From Croceibacter atlanticus HTCC2559 (GTDB taxonomy: Bacteria > Bacteroidota > Bacteroidia > Flavobacteriales > Flavobacteriaceae), in assembly GCF_000196315.1 (NCBI RefSeq), contig NC_014230.1:2690501-2754500 (forward strand): a stretch of DNA of 64,000 bases. The letters are read 5' to 3'. How positions within the stretch are numbered: position 1 is the first letter of the stretch; each line of letters starts with the position of its first letter. Of this stretch, positions 1-8,856 are shown piece by piece. The notes under the pieces are model-generated. The model saw nothing but the letters and a program-made list of their open reading frames with translations, had not been told where the DNA came from and did not search any database. The translations under genes were made by a program, and so were the position numbers.

Positions 1-867
1 ATTAGCCGGAACTAATATTCCATCTTCAACATTATTTATCAAATATGGTAATCCTCCAACATTTGTCGAGATTACGGGTAAACCAAGAGCCATAGCTTCT
101 ATTACACTTACTGGTGTATTATCAAAATTTGTAGTGTTTATAAAGATGTTATAATTATTAGAAAGCTCTCTCCATTCTTGCTTTGTTAATTGCCCTGTAA
201 ATTTTACATTTAAATTTAACTGCTCTGCATAGGCTTTGCAATTTTGTAAACTACCATCTTTCTCTGGCCCAACCATACACAGTGTAGCTTCTGGATATTT
301 ACTTTTAATAGCACTAAAAATTTTAATAGCAAGTTTGGGATTGTAAATTTTTACAAAAGATCTTACCCAAAGTAATTTTGGAATATCAATTGGTTTAGGA
401 GTGAACTCATAATCTTTTAAAGAAATACTATTAGGAATGTATAAGACATTATTAAAATTATGAACGTTAAAAGCGTCTTTTAAATATTTTGATGGCGCTA
501 TATTTACGTGAGCATTTTTAAATAATAAATTAGAAAGTTTTTTAGATTTTACAAGCCTTTGTGGTAGGTTGCCACCTCTTAAAATAGGAATGTATTTTAT
601 CTTTATAAGCTTAGCTAATAGACCACATAGAAAAGCAAAATAAAAATTTTGAGTACTGTAGGTATCTATTAAAATAAAATCAACACTATTTCTATATCTA
701 AGTATTGTAAAAAACATTTTTAAAAGTCTTAGATATTTATTTTTTATTGAAGAAACTGCAGTTACCTTAAAGCCTAATTCTTCAAATTTTTTAGAATAAA
801 CATCTACACCACTAGGTGTGTAACCGTGCTGCTGAAGTTTGTTTCCTACGTAAAGGAGATGTTTCAT
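1..867 (-). CDS. Glycosyltransferase family 4 (partial, 3' end missing)
   Basis: The gene runs off the left edge; 289 codons are visible from an ATG at 867. The N-terminus MKHLLYVGNKLQQHGYTPSG and the nucleotide-sugar site EAMALGLPVISTNVGG (about residues 256-271) are typical of GT-B fold GT4 enzymes, which add sugars to lipid-linked surface polysaccharide at the cytoplasmic face. The start lies 56 bases inside the upstream O-antigen ligase gene, in another frame, so the two are translationally coupled. It is the last visible gene of a minus-strand polysaccharide operon. The sugar and acceptor cannot be told from sequence. Confidence 0.85.
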   Translation of the reverse strand, partial: MKHLLYVGNKLQQHGYTPSGVDVYSKKFEELGFKVTAVSSIKNKYLRLLKMFFTILRYRNSVDFILIDTYSTQNFYFAFLCGLLAKLIKIKYIPILRGGNLPQRLVKSKKLSNLLFKNAHVNIAPSKYLKDAFNVHNFNNVLYIPNSISLKDYEFTPKPIDIPKLLWVRSFVKIYNPKLAIKIFSAIKSKYPEATLCMVGPEKDGSLQNCKAYAEQLNLNVKFTGQLTKQEWRELSNNYNIFINTTNFDNTPVSVIEAMALGLPVISTNVGGLPYLINNVEDGILVPAN

Positions 868-2185
868 AGGTTACATTTAATAAACAGAGGCCATAAATAA
901 ATGCTGGTGCTGCAATCCTCATTGAAGAGTGACTAATAGTTAATGCCCAAAATAACAAAAATGCATAAAAGTAATTATTACGCCTATTCTTAAACCTGTA
1001 AAGTAACGGAGTTAATACTAAAATAAGAAGTATTACAATACCTAAAATACCATGTTCAGATAATAATCTACTAAATTCATTATGTGTAGCTGCAAGAATT
1101 TTAGTTTTCTCATAGCGATACTCTCTAATTTTACCAATACCAATACCAGTAATTGGTTTATCATAAAACGCTTCAAGTTCCGAAGTAATAAGCTCTGCTC
1201 TTCCAGTGGTAATATCAGTTTTTAAACGACCAGCAGCATCTTTGTTTGTGTATCTATTCGTTATTAACCCAGAAGTTTTAATAGCCGTAAAAGCAAAGGT
1301 ACTTGCTAGTATAATAGCTATTATAGATAGCCTCGGTATTAAAAACGCTTTAGTTTTTATATTTCCTCTTAAAAAATAAATACCTACAAAAGCTATAGCA
1401 CAAATTAACCCTGTAATTATACCTCCACGCGAAAACGTAACTAAACCTCTATATGTAACTAATGCTAGCAATATGAGATCTAAAATATTAATGAACTTAT
1501 TCTTTATATAAAATAAGCGGGTAAGAAGTACAAATATTCCTATTCCTAAAGTTGTAGCAACCTGGTTAGGACCGAAACCTCCAGAAGCTTCATGATTAGA
1601 TTGTGTACTTCCTAAAATATCTCCAATATCTGGAGTATTAAAAAATAAGTAAACGGTCATAGTTATTACCGGTAGTAACAGCGCAAGAATAATATGCTGT
1701 AACCTACGCGTACTAATTGAACGCCTATAACAGTAAATTGCGCTTAAACCAAGACAAACAGGTCCTGTTAAATTAAATAAAACTGTATTCCTAACATTTG
1801 TTTCTGGATTTAAATACATTGCTGCAAATAAAATTCCAGGTGTTAATAGGATAAGATATAACCAATATGGGCCAGATCGAGAAGATGCTCCTCTATAAAA
1901 AAGACCTATTAGTAATAACCCAATAACAACATATTTACCAAACTCATAAGCAATACCACCATTGGTCATTCTCAAGAATACTTCACAAGATGTAAAATAT
2001 GCTGCAGCTACTAAAACCTCGTTATTTTTGTTTCTAGATTTTAGAATTAGAAATAAAAATATAAGTAAAACTGAAATTGAGTAAACTTTAGCAAATACTG
2101 GTATTACCGTAACAATTATTGCTATTACAATATGTAATACTACTAACTGTAAATATGCTATTTTTTTTAATGGTTTAAATTTCAC
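812..2185 (-). CDS. O-antigen ligase/polymerase family membrane protein (Wzy/WaaL-like)
   Basis: A 457-aa protein that is almost all hydrophobic, with roughly ten to twelve predicted membrane segments. It has the O-antigen ligase (Wzy_C) features: a GLVTFSRGG segment near residue 250 and, before the last helices, a periplasmic loop with ATHNEFSRLLSEHG. Such proteins polymerise O-units or capsule repeats, or ligate glycan to lipid A core or protein, in the inner membrane. Polymerase versus ligase cannot be decided here. The start codon is GTG, one base after the stop of the upstream glycosyltransferase, and the 3' end overlaps the next glycosyltransferase, so this is one operon. Confidence 0.85.
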   Translation of the reverse strand: MKFKPLKKIAYLQLVVLHIVIAIIVTVIPVFAKVYSISVLLIFLFLILKSRNKNNEVLVAAAYFTSCEVFLRMTNGGIAYEFGKYVVIGLLLIGLFYRGASSRSGPYWLYLILLTPGILFAAMYLNPETNVRNTVLFNLTGPVCLGLSAIYCYRRSISTRRLQHIILALLLPVITMTVYLFFNTPDIGDILGSTQSNHEASGGFGPNQVATTLGIGIFVLLTRLFYIKNKFINILDLILLALVTYRGLVTFSRGGIITGLICAIAFVGIYFLRGNIKTKAFLIPRLSIIAIILASTFAFTAIKTSGLITNRYTNKDAAGRLKTDITTGRAELITSELEAFYDKPITGIGIGKIREYRYEKTKILAATHNEFSRLLSEHGILGIVILLILVLTPLLYRFKNRRNNYFYAFLLFWALTISHSSMRIAAPAFIYGLCLLNVTYETSPLRRKQTSAARLHT

Positions 2186-2186
2186 T

Positions 2187-3272
2187 TTAGAGTGTTATGT
2201 AAAAATCACAGATTTTAGTTAAAGATATATTAGCTGTATAATGTTTATTTATTTTAATGTAATAAGTGTTTGCTAATTGTTTCCTTAATTCAATGTCTTT
2301 TATAAGAGTTTTAAAGGCCTTAGCAAAATTATTAACATCACCATGATTAATTACTAAACCATCTTGATCAACAACATCTTTACATTGACCAACATTTGTT
2401 GTAATAACAGGTAATCCTGCCATTCCATACTCAATAAGGGCTAGCGGAAGTCCTTCACTTTTAGATGACAAAACACCTATATCAGCTTGTTTTAAGACCT
2501 CTTGAACACAGATTACAGACCCATAAATAAATACATTATTTTCTAGACCACTAGACGTTATTAAGATTTTTAGAGAATTAAAATAGTCGCTACTTTCATT
2601 ATAGCTACCTAATAAATGTAAAGTCCAATCAGGAAATTCTTTCACTACTAAAGCAAATGAGCTTAGTAAAAATCCATGATCTTTTTGTGGCCTTAAATTT
2701 GCCAATGCAACTATTCTTTTCTCATCATAGCCTTTTAATTTTACTACATTAGCCGAGTTACATTTATCTTTTGAATAAAAGTTATTTATACATTCTACTT
2801 TCTTACAGTATAGATTATGTTTTGCCCAAGCTTCAAGGCTTTTATTCACAGATATTATTCCTGAGTAAAAAACAGAAACTAAGGAAGGAAGGAAAGAATT
2901 TCTTTCTTCTAAGAATTCAGAATTGCCAAAATGATCGTGCCAAACAATTTTAAGGGATGGTTTTAATATTTTTAGTTGTATTGCAAATATGTATGAGGTA
3001 GAGTGTGCATGAAGTATTGTTATTTCATTCTTTTTACAAAACCTTAAAACTGTTTTTAATGCACTAAAATCAATTATCTTATTTTTTTTTGCGAAAAGGT
3101 AATTTACTTTATGACTTAAAGAATCTTTCAACACACCTTCTTCACGAGTGCAGCATAGACCTGAAAAGCCAGTCTTATCAACTAAACCATTAGCTATTTG
3201 TACTGCCATGCGCTCTGCACCACCTGCATTTAACGTATCTATAATTTGAAGGACTCTTAAAGATTTAGACAT
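2187..3272 (-). CDS. Glycosyltransferase family 4
   Basis: A 361-aa GT-B glycosyltransferase. The acceptor-side motif IIDTLNAGGAERM (residues 10-22) and the donor-site motif SEGLPLALIEYGMAGLPVI in the C-terminal half are standard for GT4 retaining enzymes of polysaccharide clusters. It has no signal peptide, so it is cytoplasmic or peripheral to the membrane. It starts 4 bases after the stop of the LytTR regulator gene and its stop lies one base before the GTG of the ligase gene, which places regulator, transferase and ligase in a single transcript. Substrate unknown. Confidence 0.88.
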   Translation of the reverse strand: MSKSLRVLQIIDTLNAGGAERMAVQIANGLVDKTGFSGLCCTREEGVLKDSLSHKVNYLFAKKNKIIDFSALKTVLRFCKKNEITILHAHSTSYIFAIQLKILKPSLKIVWHDHFGNSEFLEERNSFLPSLVSVFYSGIISVNKSLEAWAKHNLYCKKVECINNFYSKDKCNSANVVKLKGYDEKRIVALANLRPQKDHGFLLSSFALVVKEFPDWTLHLLGSYNESSDYFNSLKILITSSGLENNVFIYGSVICVQEVLKQADIGVLSSKSEGLPLALIEYGMAGLPVITTNVGQCKDVVDQDGLVINHGDVNNFAKAFKTLIKDIELRKQLANTYYIKINKHYTANISLTKICDFYITL

Positions 3273-3276
3273 ATAC

Positions 3277-4032
3277 TTACTCTAACCAAGCTTTAAATTC
3301 TTTTACACGTTCTCGGCTAACTATAATTTCTTGCTCATTGTATGTTTTTAGTTTCACCTTTAACCTTGAGTTAGAATAACTAACAATATCTTGTATTGCC
3401 TTAAAACTCACGATAAACTTTCTACTAACTTGAAAGAATTTTTTTGGATCTAAATCGGTTGATAGTTCATCAATTGTTGTGTCTACTAAATAACTTCTTC
3501 CTTCAGTATTAAAAAGATAGGTTCCTTTGTTTTCAGAATAAAAACACTCAATTGCAGAACTGTTAAATACCTTAATATGTTGACCAACTTTAGACGTAAA
3601 TCTTGTTTTATAAGAAGCAGTTTCAGCAACATTTAATAATTGTCGTATCTCAGACATGTTTATTGATGCCGATGATGCTGTAGAAAATGTTGTCTTAAAT
3701 TTCTTAACTGCCACTTTTAATTCATCTTCATCAATAGGTTTAAGTAAATAATCCACAGAATTTAATTTAAATGCTTTTAACGCATACTCATCATAAGCCG
3801 TAGTAAAGATTATTGCACTCTTAAGGTTTACCACATCAAAAATTTCGAAAGATAAGCCATCACTTAGTTGAATATCTAAAAACACAAGATCTGGATGTGC
3901 ATTCATACTCAACCACTCGATTGATTCTTCTACACTATGAAGCATTGTTAATGCAGAGATTCCAATTTCGGCAAGCATACGTTGTAAACGCCTTGCAGAT
4001 GGTTTTTCATCTTCAATAATTATAACATTCAT
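3277..4032 (-). CDS. LytTR-type response regulator
   Basis: A 251-aa two-domain regulator. The receiver domain (about residues 1-120) shows the acidic pair EDE at 7-9, phospho-acceptor Asp53 in VFLDIQ and the conserved Lys98 in LLKPID. The C-terminal half is a LytTR DNA-binding domain with the characteristic FYSENKGTYLF and FFQVSRKFIVS segments. It is first in the minus-strand polysaccharide operon, 4 bases before the glycosyltransferase. No partner LytS-type sensor kinase lies in the window. Co-transcription with glycan genes suggests a role in surface polysaccharide control, which is inference. Confidence 0.9.
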   Translation of the reverse strand: MNVIIIEDEKPSARRLQRMLAEIGISALTMLHSVEESIEWLSMNAHPDLVFLDIQLSDGLSFEIFDVVNLKSAIIFTTAYDEYALKAFKLNSVDYLLKPIDEDELKVAVKKFKTTFSTASSASINMSEIRQLLNVAETASYKTRFTSKVGQHIKVFNSSAIECFYSENKGTYLFNTEGRSYLVDTTIDELSTDLDPKKFFQVSRKFIVSFKAIQDIVSYSNSRLKVKLKTYNEQEIIVSRERVKEFKAWLE

Positions 4033-4111
4033 AAGGAATCTTTTAGAGGTTACTAAACTACAGAAAATTGCAATTACACGAGTAATAACTTAGAAATAAC
4101 ATATTTTAAAG

Positions 4112-4119
4112 TAGTTTTG
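4112..4119 (+). promoter_or_regulatory. -7 promoter element TAGTTTTG for the GT2 gene
   Basis: Exact match to the Bacteroidota TAnnTTTG element, 20 bases before the TTG start, giving a leader of about 15 bases. No clear TTG -33 element is seen. Confidence 0.6.
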
Positions 4120-4138
4120 CCCTTAAACATTTTATCCT

Positions 4139-5131
4139 TTGAAGATTGCAGTTGTCATATTAAATTGGAACGGTAGAGCGCTCTTAGAAAAGTTCTTACC
4201 ATCTGTTGTTAATTTCTCTAAAGAAGCAACTGTTTATGTGGCAGATAATGCCTCGACAGATGATTCTGTCTTATTGATAACTTCACTATTCCCTTCAGTA
4301 AAAATAATACAGAATGCTGTTAATGGCGGTTATGCTAAAGGGTATAATGATGCTTTAAAACATCTTAACGAAGATATCCTTATTCTATTAAATAGTGATG
4401 TAGAAGTGACAGAACATTGGCTCACTCCTATTTTAACTTGTTTTAAAAGCAACCCTAACGTAGCAGCGGTACAACCAAAGATATTAGATTATAAAGATAA
4501 ATCTTACTTTGAATATGCAGGTGCAGCTGGTGGTTATATTGATGCTTTAGGTTATCCCTATTGTAGAGGTCGTATTTTTAATAGCTTAGAAAAAGACCAC
4601 GGACAATACAATGACACTAAAGAAATATTTTGGGCAAGCGGCGCTTGCCTTGCAATTAAAAATGATGCATTTCATGAGGTAGGCGCTTTAGATGAAGACT
4701 TTTTTGCTCACCAAGAAGAAATTGATTTATGCTGGCGCATTAAAAATGCAGGATATTACATAGTTTATACTGGGCAAAGCACTGTATATCATGTTGGTGG
4801 TGCTACATTAAACAGTATGAATCCTAAGAAAACATTCTTTAACTTTAGGAATACCTTATTTGCCCTAATTAAAAACGTTGCTGGCCCTAAAGTTTATGGC
4901 TTCATCTTAATTCGTTTAATTTTAGATGGGATTGCAGGATTTAAATTTCTACTTGAAAAAAAACCAAAACATTTTATTGCTATTCTTAAAGCACACGGTA
5001 GCTTTTATGCACAACTACCAAAATTTTTAAAGAAACGAAAGGCATTAAAAAGTAGTATTAAATATCATCAAATTAACTCGGTAGTTTACAAACACTTTAT
5101 TCTGAAAAAACAATCCTTTAAGGAACTATAA
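4139..5131 (+). CDS. Glycosyltransferase family 2 (rhamnosyltransferase-like)
   Basis: A 330-aa GT-A fold enzyme. It begins MKIAVVILNWNG, the usual N-terminus of this family, has the DxD-like metal/sugar motif NSDVE (residues 85-89) and the HQEEIDLCWR segment near residue 195 seen in WbbL/rhamnosyltransferase-like GT2 proteins. The start codon is TTG: no ATG is available at the conserved N-terminus. It is divergent from the polysaccharide operon at 1-4032 and followed by the OmpA gene. A C-terminal amphipathic/basic tail may dock it to the membrane. The sugar cannot be assigned. Confidence 0.88.
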   Translation: MKIAVVILNWNGRALLEKFLPSVVNFSKEATVYVADNASTDDSVLLITSLFPSVKIIQNAVNGGYAKGYNDALKHLNEDILILLNSDVEVTEHWLTPILTCFKSNPNVAAVQPKILDYKDKSYFEYAGAAGGYIDALGYPYCRGRIFNSLEKDHGQYNDTKEIFWASGACLAIKNDAFHEVGALDEDFFAHQEEIDLCWRIKNAGYYIVYTGQSTVYHVGGATLNSMNPKKTFFNFRNTLFALIKNVAGPKVYGFILIRLILDGIAGFKFLLEKKPKHFIAILKAHGSFYAQLPKFLKKRKALKSSIKYHQINSVVYKHFILKKQSFKEL

Positions 5132-5180
5132 TCTTTACTTAAAGTATTGTTAATACTAAGAAAGTCGGCATTCTTTTTGA

Positions 5181-5188
5181 TAATTTTG
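5181..5188 (+). promoter_or_regulatory. -7 promoter element TAATTTTG for the OmpA gene
   Basis: Exact TAnnTTTG match, 27 bases before the ATG at 5216. Confidence 0.6.
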
Positions 5189-5215
5189 ATGTACAAATAA
5201 CGAATTAAAACAATT

Positions 5216-6076
5216 ATGAAAAAAATAATGATTATTGCTGCATCTGCAGCGGTTTTATTGTCTTCTTGTGTTTCTCAGAAGAAATATGCTGATTTAGAAG
5301 CTCAGCAACAGGAAACGCAAGACAGGTTAAATACGGCTACCGTAAAATTAAACTCTTGTTTAGAAGAAAAAGCTGGAGCAACTGCTAAGGCAAATGCTTT
5401 AGAAGATCAGGTAGCAGACTTAAGAAGAACTAATGCAGATCTTATTGAAACAAAAGGTAACTTAACTACCTTGACAACTAAAGGTGCTACAAACCTTGAA
5501 AAATCTTTAGAATCTTTAAAAGAAAAAGATTTACAGATTAAAACGTTACGTGATGCTGTTACAAGAAAAGATTCTGTAACTCTTGCATTAGTAACAAGCT
5601 TAAAAGGTGCTTTAGGTAATATGGCAGATGAAGACATTGAAATTAATGTTGAAAAAGGTGTTGTATATGTATCTATCTCAGACAAATTATTATTTAAGAG
5701 TGGTAGCTACAACGTAACTAGCCGTGCTAAAGAAGTTTTAGGTAAAGTTGCTACAGTTGTAAATGCTAAACCAGATATTGAATTTATGGTAGAAGGTCAT
5801 ACAGACAATGTGCCAATTAAGAATGCTGTTTTAGAAGACAACTGGGATTTAAGTGCTAAACGTGCAACAAGTGTTGTAAGAATTTTACAAGACGAGTATG
5901 GTGTGCCACCTCAGCGTATGACAGCTGCAGGACGTAGCTACTACATTCCTGTTGCTAGTAATGACACTGCAGAAGGTAGAGCTAAAAACAGAAGAACTCG
6001 TATTGTAGTACTTCCTAAATTAGACCAATTTTACAGTATGGTAAAAGAAGGTATGGATGAAGCTTCTAAGAAGTAA
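5216..6076 (+). CDS. OmpA family peptidoglycan-binding lipoprotein
   Basis: A 286-aa envelope protein. The signal peptide ends in a lipobox with Cys18 (LLSSCVS), so it is a lipoprotein. Residues about 20-110 are an Ala/Glu/Leu-rich coiled coil, and the C-terminal 130 residues are an OmpA/MotB domain with VEGHTDNVP, LSAKRA and GRAKNRRTRI, which bind the diaminopimelate of peptidoglycan. It has no beta-barrel, so it tethers membrane to cell wall, like Pal or the RmpM type. It is a single-gene unit with its own promoter and a strong terminator. Confidence 0.92.
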   Translation: MKKIMIIAASAAVLLSSCVSQKKYADLEAQQQETQDRLNTATVKLNSCLEEKAGATAKANALEDQVADLRRTNADLIETKGNLTTLTTKGATNLEKSLESLKEKDLQIKTLRDAVTRKDSVTLALVTSLKGALGNMADEDIEINVEKGVVYVSISDKLLFKSGSYNVTSRAKEVLGKVATVVNAKPDIEFMVEGHTDNVPIKNAVLEDNWDLSAKRATSVVRILQDEYGVPPQRMTAAGRSYYIPVASNDTAEGRAKNRRTRIVVLPKLDQFYSMVKEGMDEASKK

Positions 6077-6096
6077 TTCTAAATCCTAATATTATT

Positions 6097-6129
6097 AAAA
6101 CCGACTCATTAATTTGAGTCGGTTTTTTT
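6097..6129 (+). terminator. Rho-independent terminator after the OmpA gene
   Basis: Perfect 12-bp stem AAAACCGACTCA / TGAGTCGGTTTT with a 6-base loop, followed by T-rich sequence. The rest of the gap to 6286 holds no gene that I can support. Confidence 0.92.
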
Positions 6130-6286
6130 ATGCTATAATATTTGTGTTTAAGATTTAATGCTAATTTAAGTGTAACTAATGTTGTTAAACTTAAAATACT
6201 TAGAGACAGTAATTAGGTATTTAAAGTTGAATCAAGGCTCTATAAAACATTACTTGTATATTTAAAACCAATAATAATTAAGGCAT

Positions 6287-6325
6287 AAAAAAAGCCGATA
6301 GAGCATATACTCTATCGGCTTTTTT
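6287..6325. terminator. Bidirectional terminator
   Basis: Stem AAAAGCCGATAGAG / CTCTATCGGCTTTT with a 6-base loop, flanked by A-run and T-run. It mainly ends the minus-strand lipoprotein gene 6343-7449. Confidence 0.88.
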
Positions 6326-6342
6326 AAAATTATAGGTAAAAC

Positions 6343-7449
6343 TTAAAAGCTTACATCTATAACAAATTCTCCGCTTGTAATTACAATTACATCTTCTGGG
6401 TCACCATCATTAACGACATCAAAATTAAATGATCCTGTAACTACATCATTTTCTACATTTGTAATAACAATGCTTCCACTATTTTCAACTCCTGTATAAT
6501 CCACATCACTTTCTGTATACGTGGCACTATAAATTTCTGGAGTAGCAGCTAAATCATATGTTCCTTCTGTAATGTTATCTGGGAAAATAATTCGGATCTG
6601 TCTTCCCATATCATCATCAAAAGTCACCTGTATTGTTTCTTGTACAAATACTACTGGAAATAAACTTGCATTAAATCCTGCACCATCTATTGTTGCTGTA
6701 CAGCTGTTTACTGGTTCTTCTACAGAAAATTCAATATTTTGAAAAATTCCATTTTCTACAGTAATTGTAGACTCTGTAAAAAATTCCTGCATTACACCAG
6801 AAAAACTACCTCCAGCTATATTTGTATTAGTATTATACGTACTTAATGTAAGTGATCCAGAAATAGCAAAGAAAACGTCAGACTCTTCATTTGAAATATC
6901 TGTATCATAAAGTAATATAGCTTGATCTGGGTCAGACAGATCATATGTAGTGCCTTGTACTGGGTTAAATATTTGGAATCCTGCTTGTCTTGTTCCTACT
7001 GTTGCATCAACTAACAATCCGTCTTCATTGCTAACTGCAGAAATTGAAACACCTTCAAAAGCATCTCCATCTACAATATCAAAATCGAAGATTCCAGATG
7101 TACTTCCACCACCACCAACAAAGGCAGAGCAGTCTTCAATACTATCTAATAATTGTTGTAAAACACCTGTTTCATCTCCACAAGATGTAATTTGTTGTTC
7201 AATAGCTAAGCTATAAGTGTTACAAAGTTGATCTACATTTTCTGTTGTAGCATCAGAAAGTGCAAGTCCTGCAGAAACAGTTGCCTGTGCTGCTTGCTCA
7301 CAGGTAAGATTTGCGCCGCCACTAGCTGCAAATTCTCCTTCTAAAGGTTCATTCTCGCAAGCTGAAAAGCTAACTACAATTAGGGCAATAAGAATACATT
7401 TTAAGTTAAGTAGGTGTTTCATCATATGTTTTTTAGTCATAACAAACAT
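6343..7449 (-). CDS. Hypothetical lipoprotein
   Basis: A 368-aa secreted protein that I do not recognise. A hydrophobic signal ends in the lipobox SFSAC followed by ENEP, so it is likely exported and lipidated. After the lipobox comes a Cys-containing helical segment (about residues 45-115: LTCEQAAQA, CNTYSLAIEQQ, EDCSAF), then a Gly/Ser linker GGGGSTSG and a long beta-rich acidic region. The start may be an ATG at 7425 or 7422 rather than 7449, since MMKHLLNLKC gives a more typical signal peptide. It lies 21 bases after the UMF1 transporter gene and may be co-transcribed. Confidence 0.75.
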   Translation of the reverse strand: MFVMTKKHMMKHLLNLKCILIALIVVSFSACENEPLEGEFAASGGANLTCEQAAQATVSAGLALSDATTENVDQLCNTYSLAIEQQITSCGDETGVLQQLLDSIEDCSAFVGGGGSTSGIFDFDIVDGDAFEGVSISAVSNEDGLLVDATVGTRQAGFQIFNPVQGTTYDLSDPDQAILLYDTDISNEESDVFFAISGSLTLSTYNTNTNIAGGSFSGVMQEFFTESTITVENGIFQNIEFSVEEPVNSCTATIDGAGFNASLFPVVFVQETIQVTFDDDMGRQIRIIFPDNITEGTYDLAATPEIYSATYTESDVDYTGVENSGSIVITNVENDVVTGSFNFDVVNDGDPEDVIVITSGEFVIDVSF

Positions 7450-7470
7450 AATTAAAAAATATTAAGATGA

Positions 7471-8796
7471 TTATCCCAAAGCTTTAGGAATTCTTAAGAG
7501 CAAAATAATACCAATTAGAAAATATACAGTTAATGTGATAATGGAATACCTAATATCTCCAGTAAGCTCAGCAATAAAACCATAAGAGAACATTCCTATC
7601 ACGATTCCTATTTTCTCTGAAACATCATAAAAACTAAAGTATGATGCTGTATCTATAGCGTGTTCTGGAAGCAACTTTGAGTACGTAGATCTAGATAAAC
7701 TTTGTACGCCACCCATTACAAGACCAACACAAGCTGCTGCAACATAAAATTGATTAGGAGTAGTTACTGTATATGCATATATACAAATTGCCATCCATAT
7801 AATATTTATTACAATTAATGTTGGGATATTACCAAATTTACCTGAGGCTCTAGACGTTAATGTAGCACCAACTACAGCTACTAACTGTATAAGTAGAATA
7901 CTAATTATTAAACCTGTTGTAGAGTTTTGTTCTCCCCAATCTAATTCTTCAATTCCAAAATAAGTGGCTACTAACATTATTGTCTGCACAGCCATACTAT
8001 AAACAAAAAAAGCGCCTAAAAATCGTTTTAATCTTATGTTATCTCCAAGTTTAATCCAAATGTGTTTTAGTTCTTTAAAACCATTAAATAACACACCTCT
8101 AGTTAATTTTTTTTCAGCCTTATTCCCTTTGGGTAAGTATTTATAGGTGTATTGGCTAAATCCTATCCACCAAACTCCAGTAAGAATAAAAGATAATCGG
8201 GTAGGTAAGCCTTCATCTTCAAATCCAAATGCGTCGTAAAACATTATCATTGCTAAACAAATAACTAATAATATAACACTACCTATATAACCTAATGAAA
8301 AGCCTTTAGCACTAATTTTATCTTGTTGTTCTGGAAAAGCGATGTCTGGCAGGTATGAATTGTAAAATACTAAACTTGCCCAAAATCCTATTAAAGCCAA
8401 AAAGTAACATAAAAAACCAAACCACAGATAATCTATATTAAACCAAAACAAACCTATACAGGATATAGCGCCTAAATAGCAAAAGAATTTTAAAAAAGAT
8501 TTCTTATTCCCTACATAATCGGCAATACCACTTAGAAACGGACTTAAGAAGGATACCACTAAAAAAGCTAAAGCTGTAATATAACTTATTAGACTATCGT
8601 TATTAAAATTGATGCCTAAAAAGGTAACGGTATCATCTAAGATTTTACCTGTTTGTTCATCTTTTACTAATGTAATGGCGCCGTAGAAAATAGGAAAGAC
8701 TGCAGAAGCAATTACTAAACTATATACCGAGTTTGCCCAATCGTAAAACGCCCAAGCATTGAGCAATTTTTTACTTCCTTTTGGTAGGTTTTGCAT
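7471..8796 (-). CDS. UMF1-family MFS transporter
   Basis: A 441-aa, roughly 12-helix membrane protein. The N-terminus NAWAFYDWANSVYSLVI is the signature of the UMF1/Atg22-like branch of the major facilitator superfamily, and the segment GLVMGGVQSLSRSTYSKLLP is also typical. Yeast Atg22 exports amino acids from the vacuole; bacterial substrates are not established. It lies downstream of the M48 protease gene but is separated from it by a terminator, and is followed closely by the lipoprotein gene 6343-7449. Confidence 0.88.
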   Translation of the reverse strand: MQNLPKGSKKLLNAWAFYDWANSVYSLVIASAVFPIFYGAITLVKDEQTGKILDDTVTFLGINFNNDSLISYITALAFLVVSFLSPFLSGIADYVGNKKSFLKFFCYLGAISCIGLFWFNIDYLWFGFLCYFLALIGFWASLVFYNSYLPDIAFPEQQDKISAKGFSLGYIGSVILLVICLAMIMFYDAFGFEDEGLPTRLSFILTGVWWIGFSQYTYKYLPKGNKAEKKLTRGVLFNGFKELKHIWIKLGDNIRLKRFLGAFFVYSMAVQTIMLVATYFGIEELDWGEQNSTTGLIISILLIQLVAVVGATLTSRASGKFGNIPTLIVINIIWMAICIYAYTVTTPNQFYVAAACVGLVMGGVQSLSRSTYSKLLPEHAIDTASYFSFYDVSEKIGIVIGMFSYGFIAELTGDIRYSIITLTVYFLIGIILLLRIPKALG

Positions 8797-8807
8797 GTTA
8801 TAAAAAT

Positions 8808-8837
8808 AAAAAAGCCGCTCAAATAGAACGGCTTTTA
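8808..8837 (-). terminator. Terminator after the M48 peptidase gene
   Basis: On the minus strand, stem AAAAGCCG / CGGCTTTT with an 11-base loop followed by TTTATTTTT. Confidence 0.8.
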
Positions 8838-8856
8838 TAGATTATATTTTTAAGAA

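Noticed and set aside
2771-2953. Plus-strand 60-aa frame inside the GT4 gene
   Set aside because: Antisense shadow; the minus strand encodes a clear glycosyltransferase.
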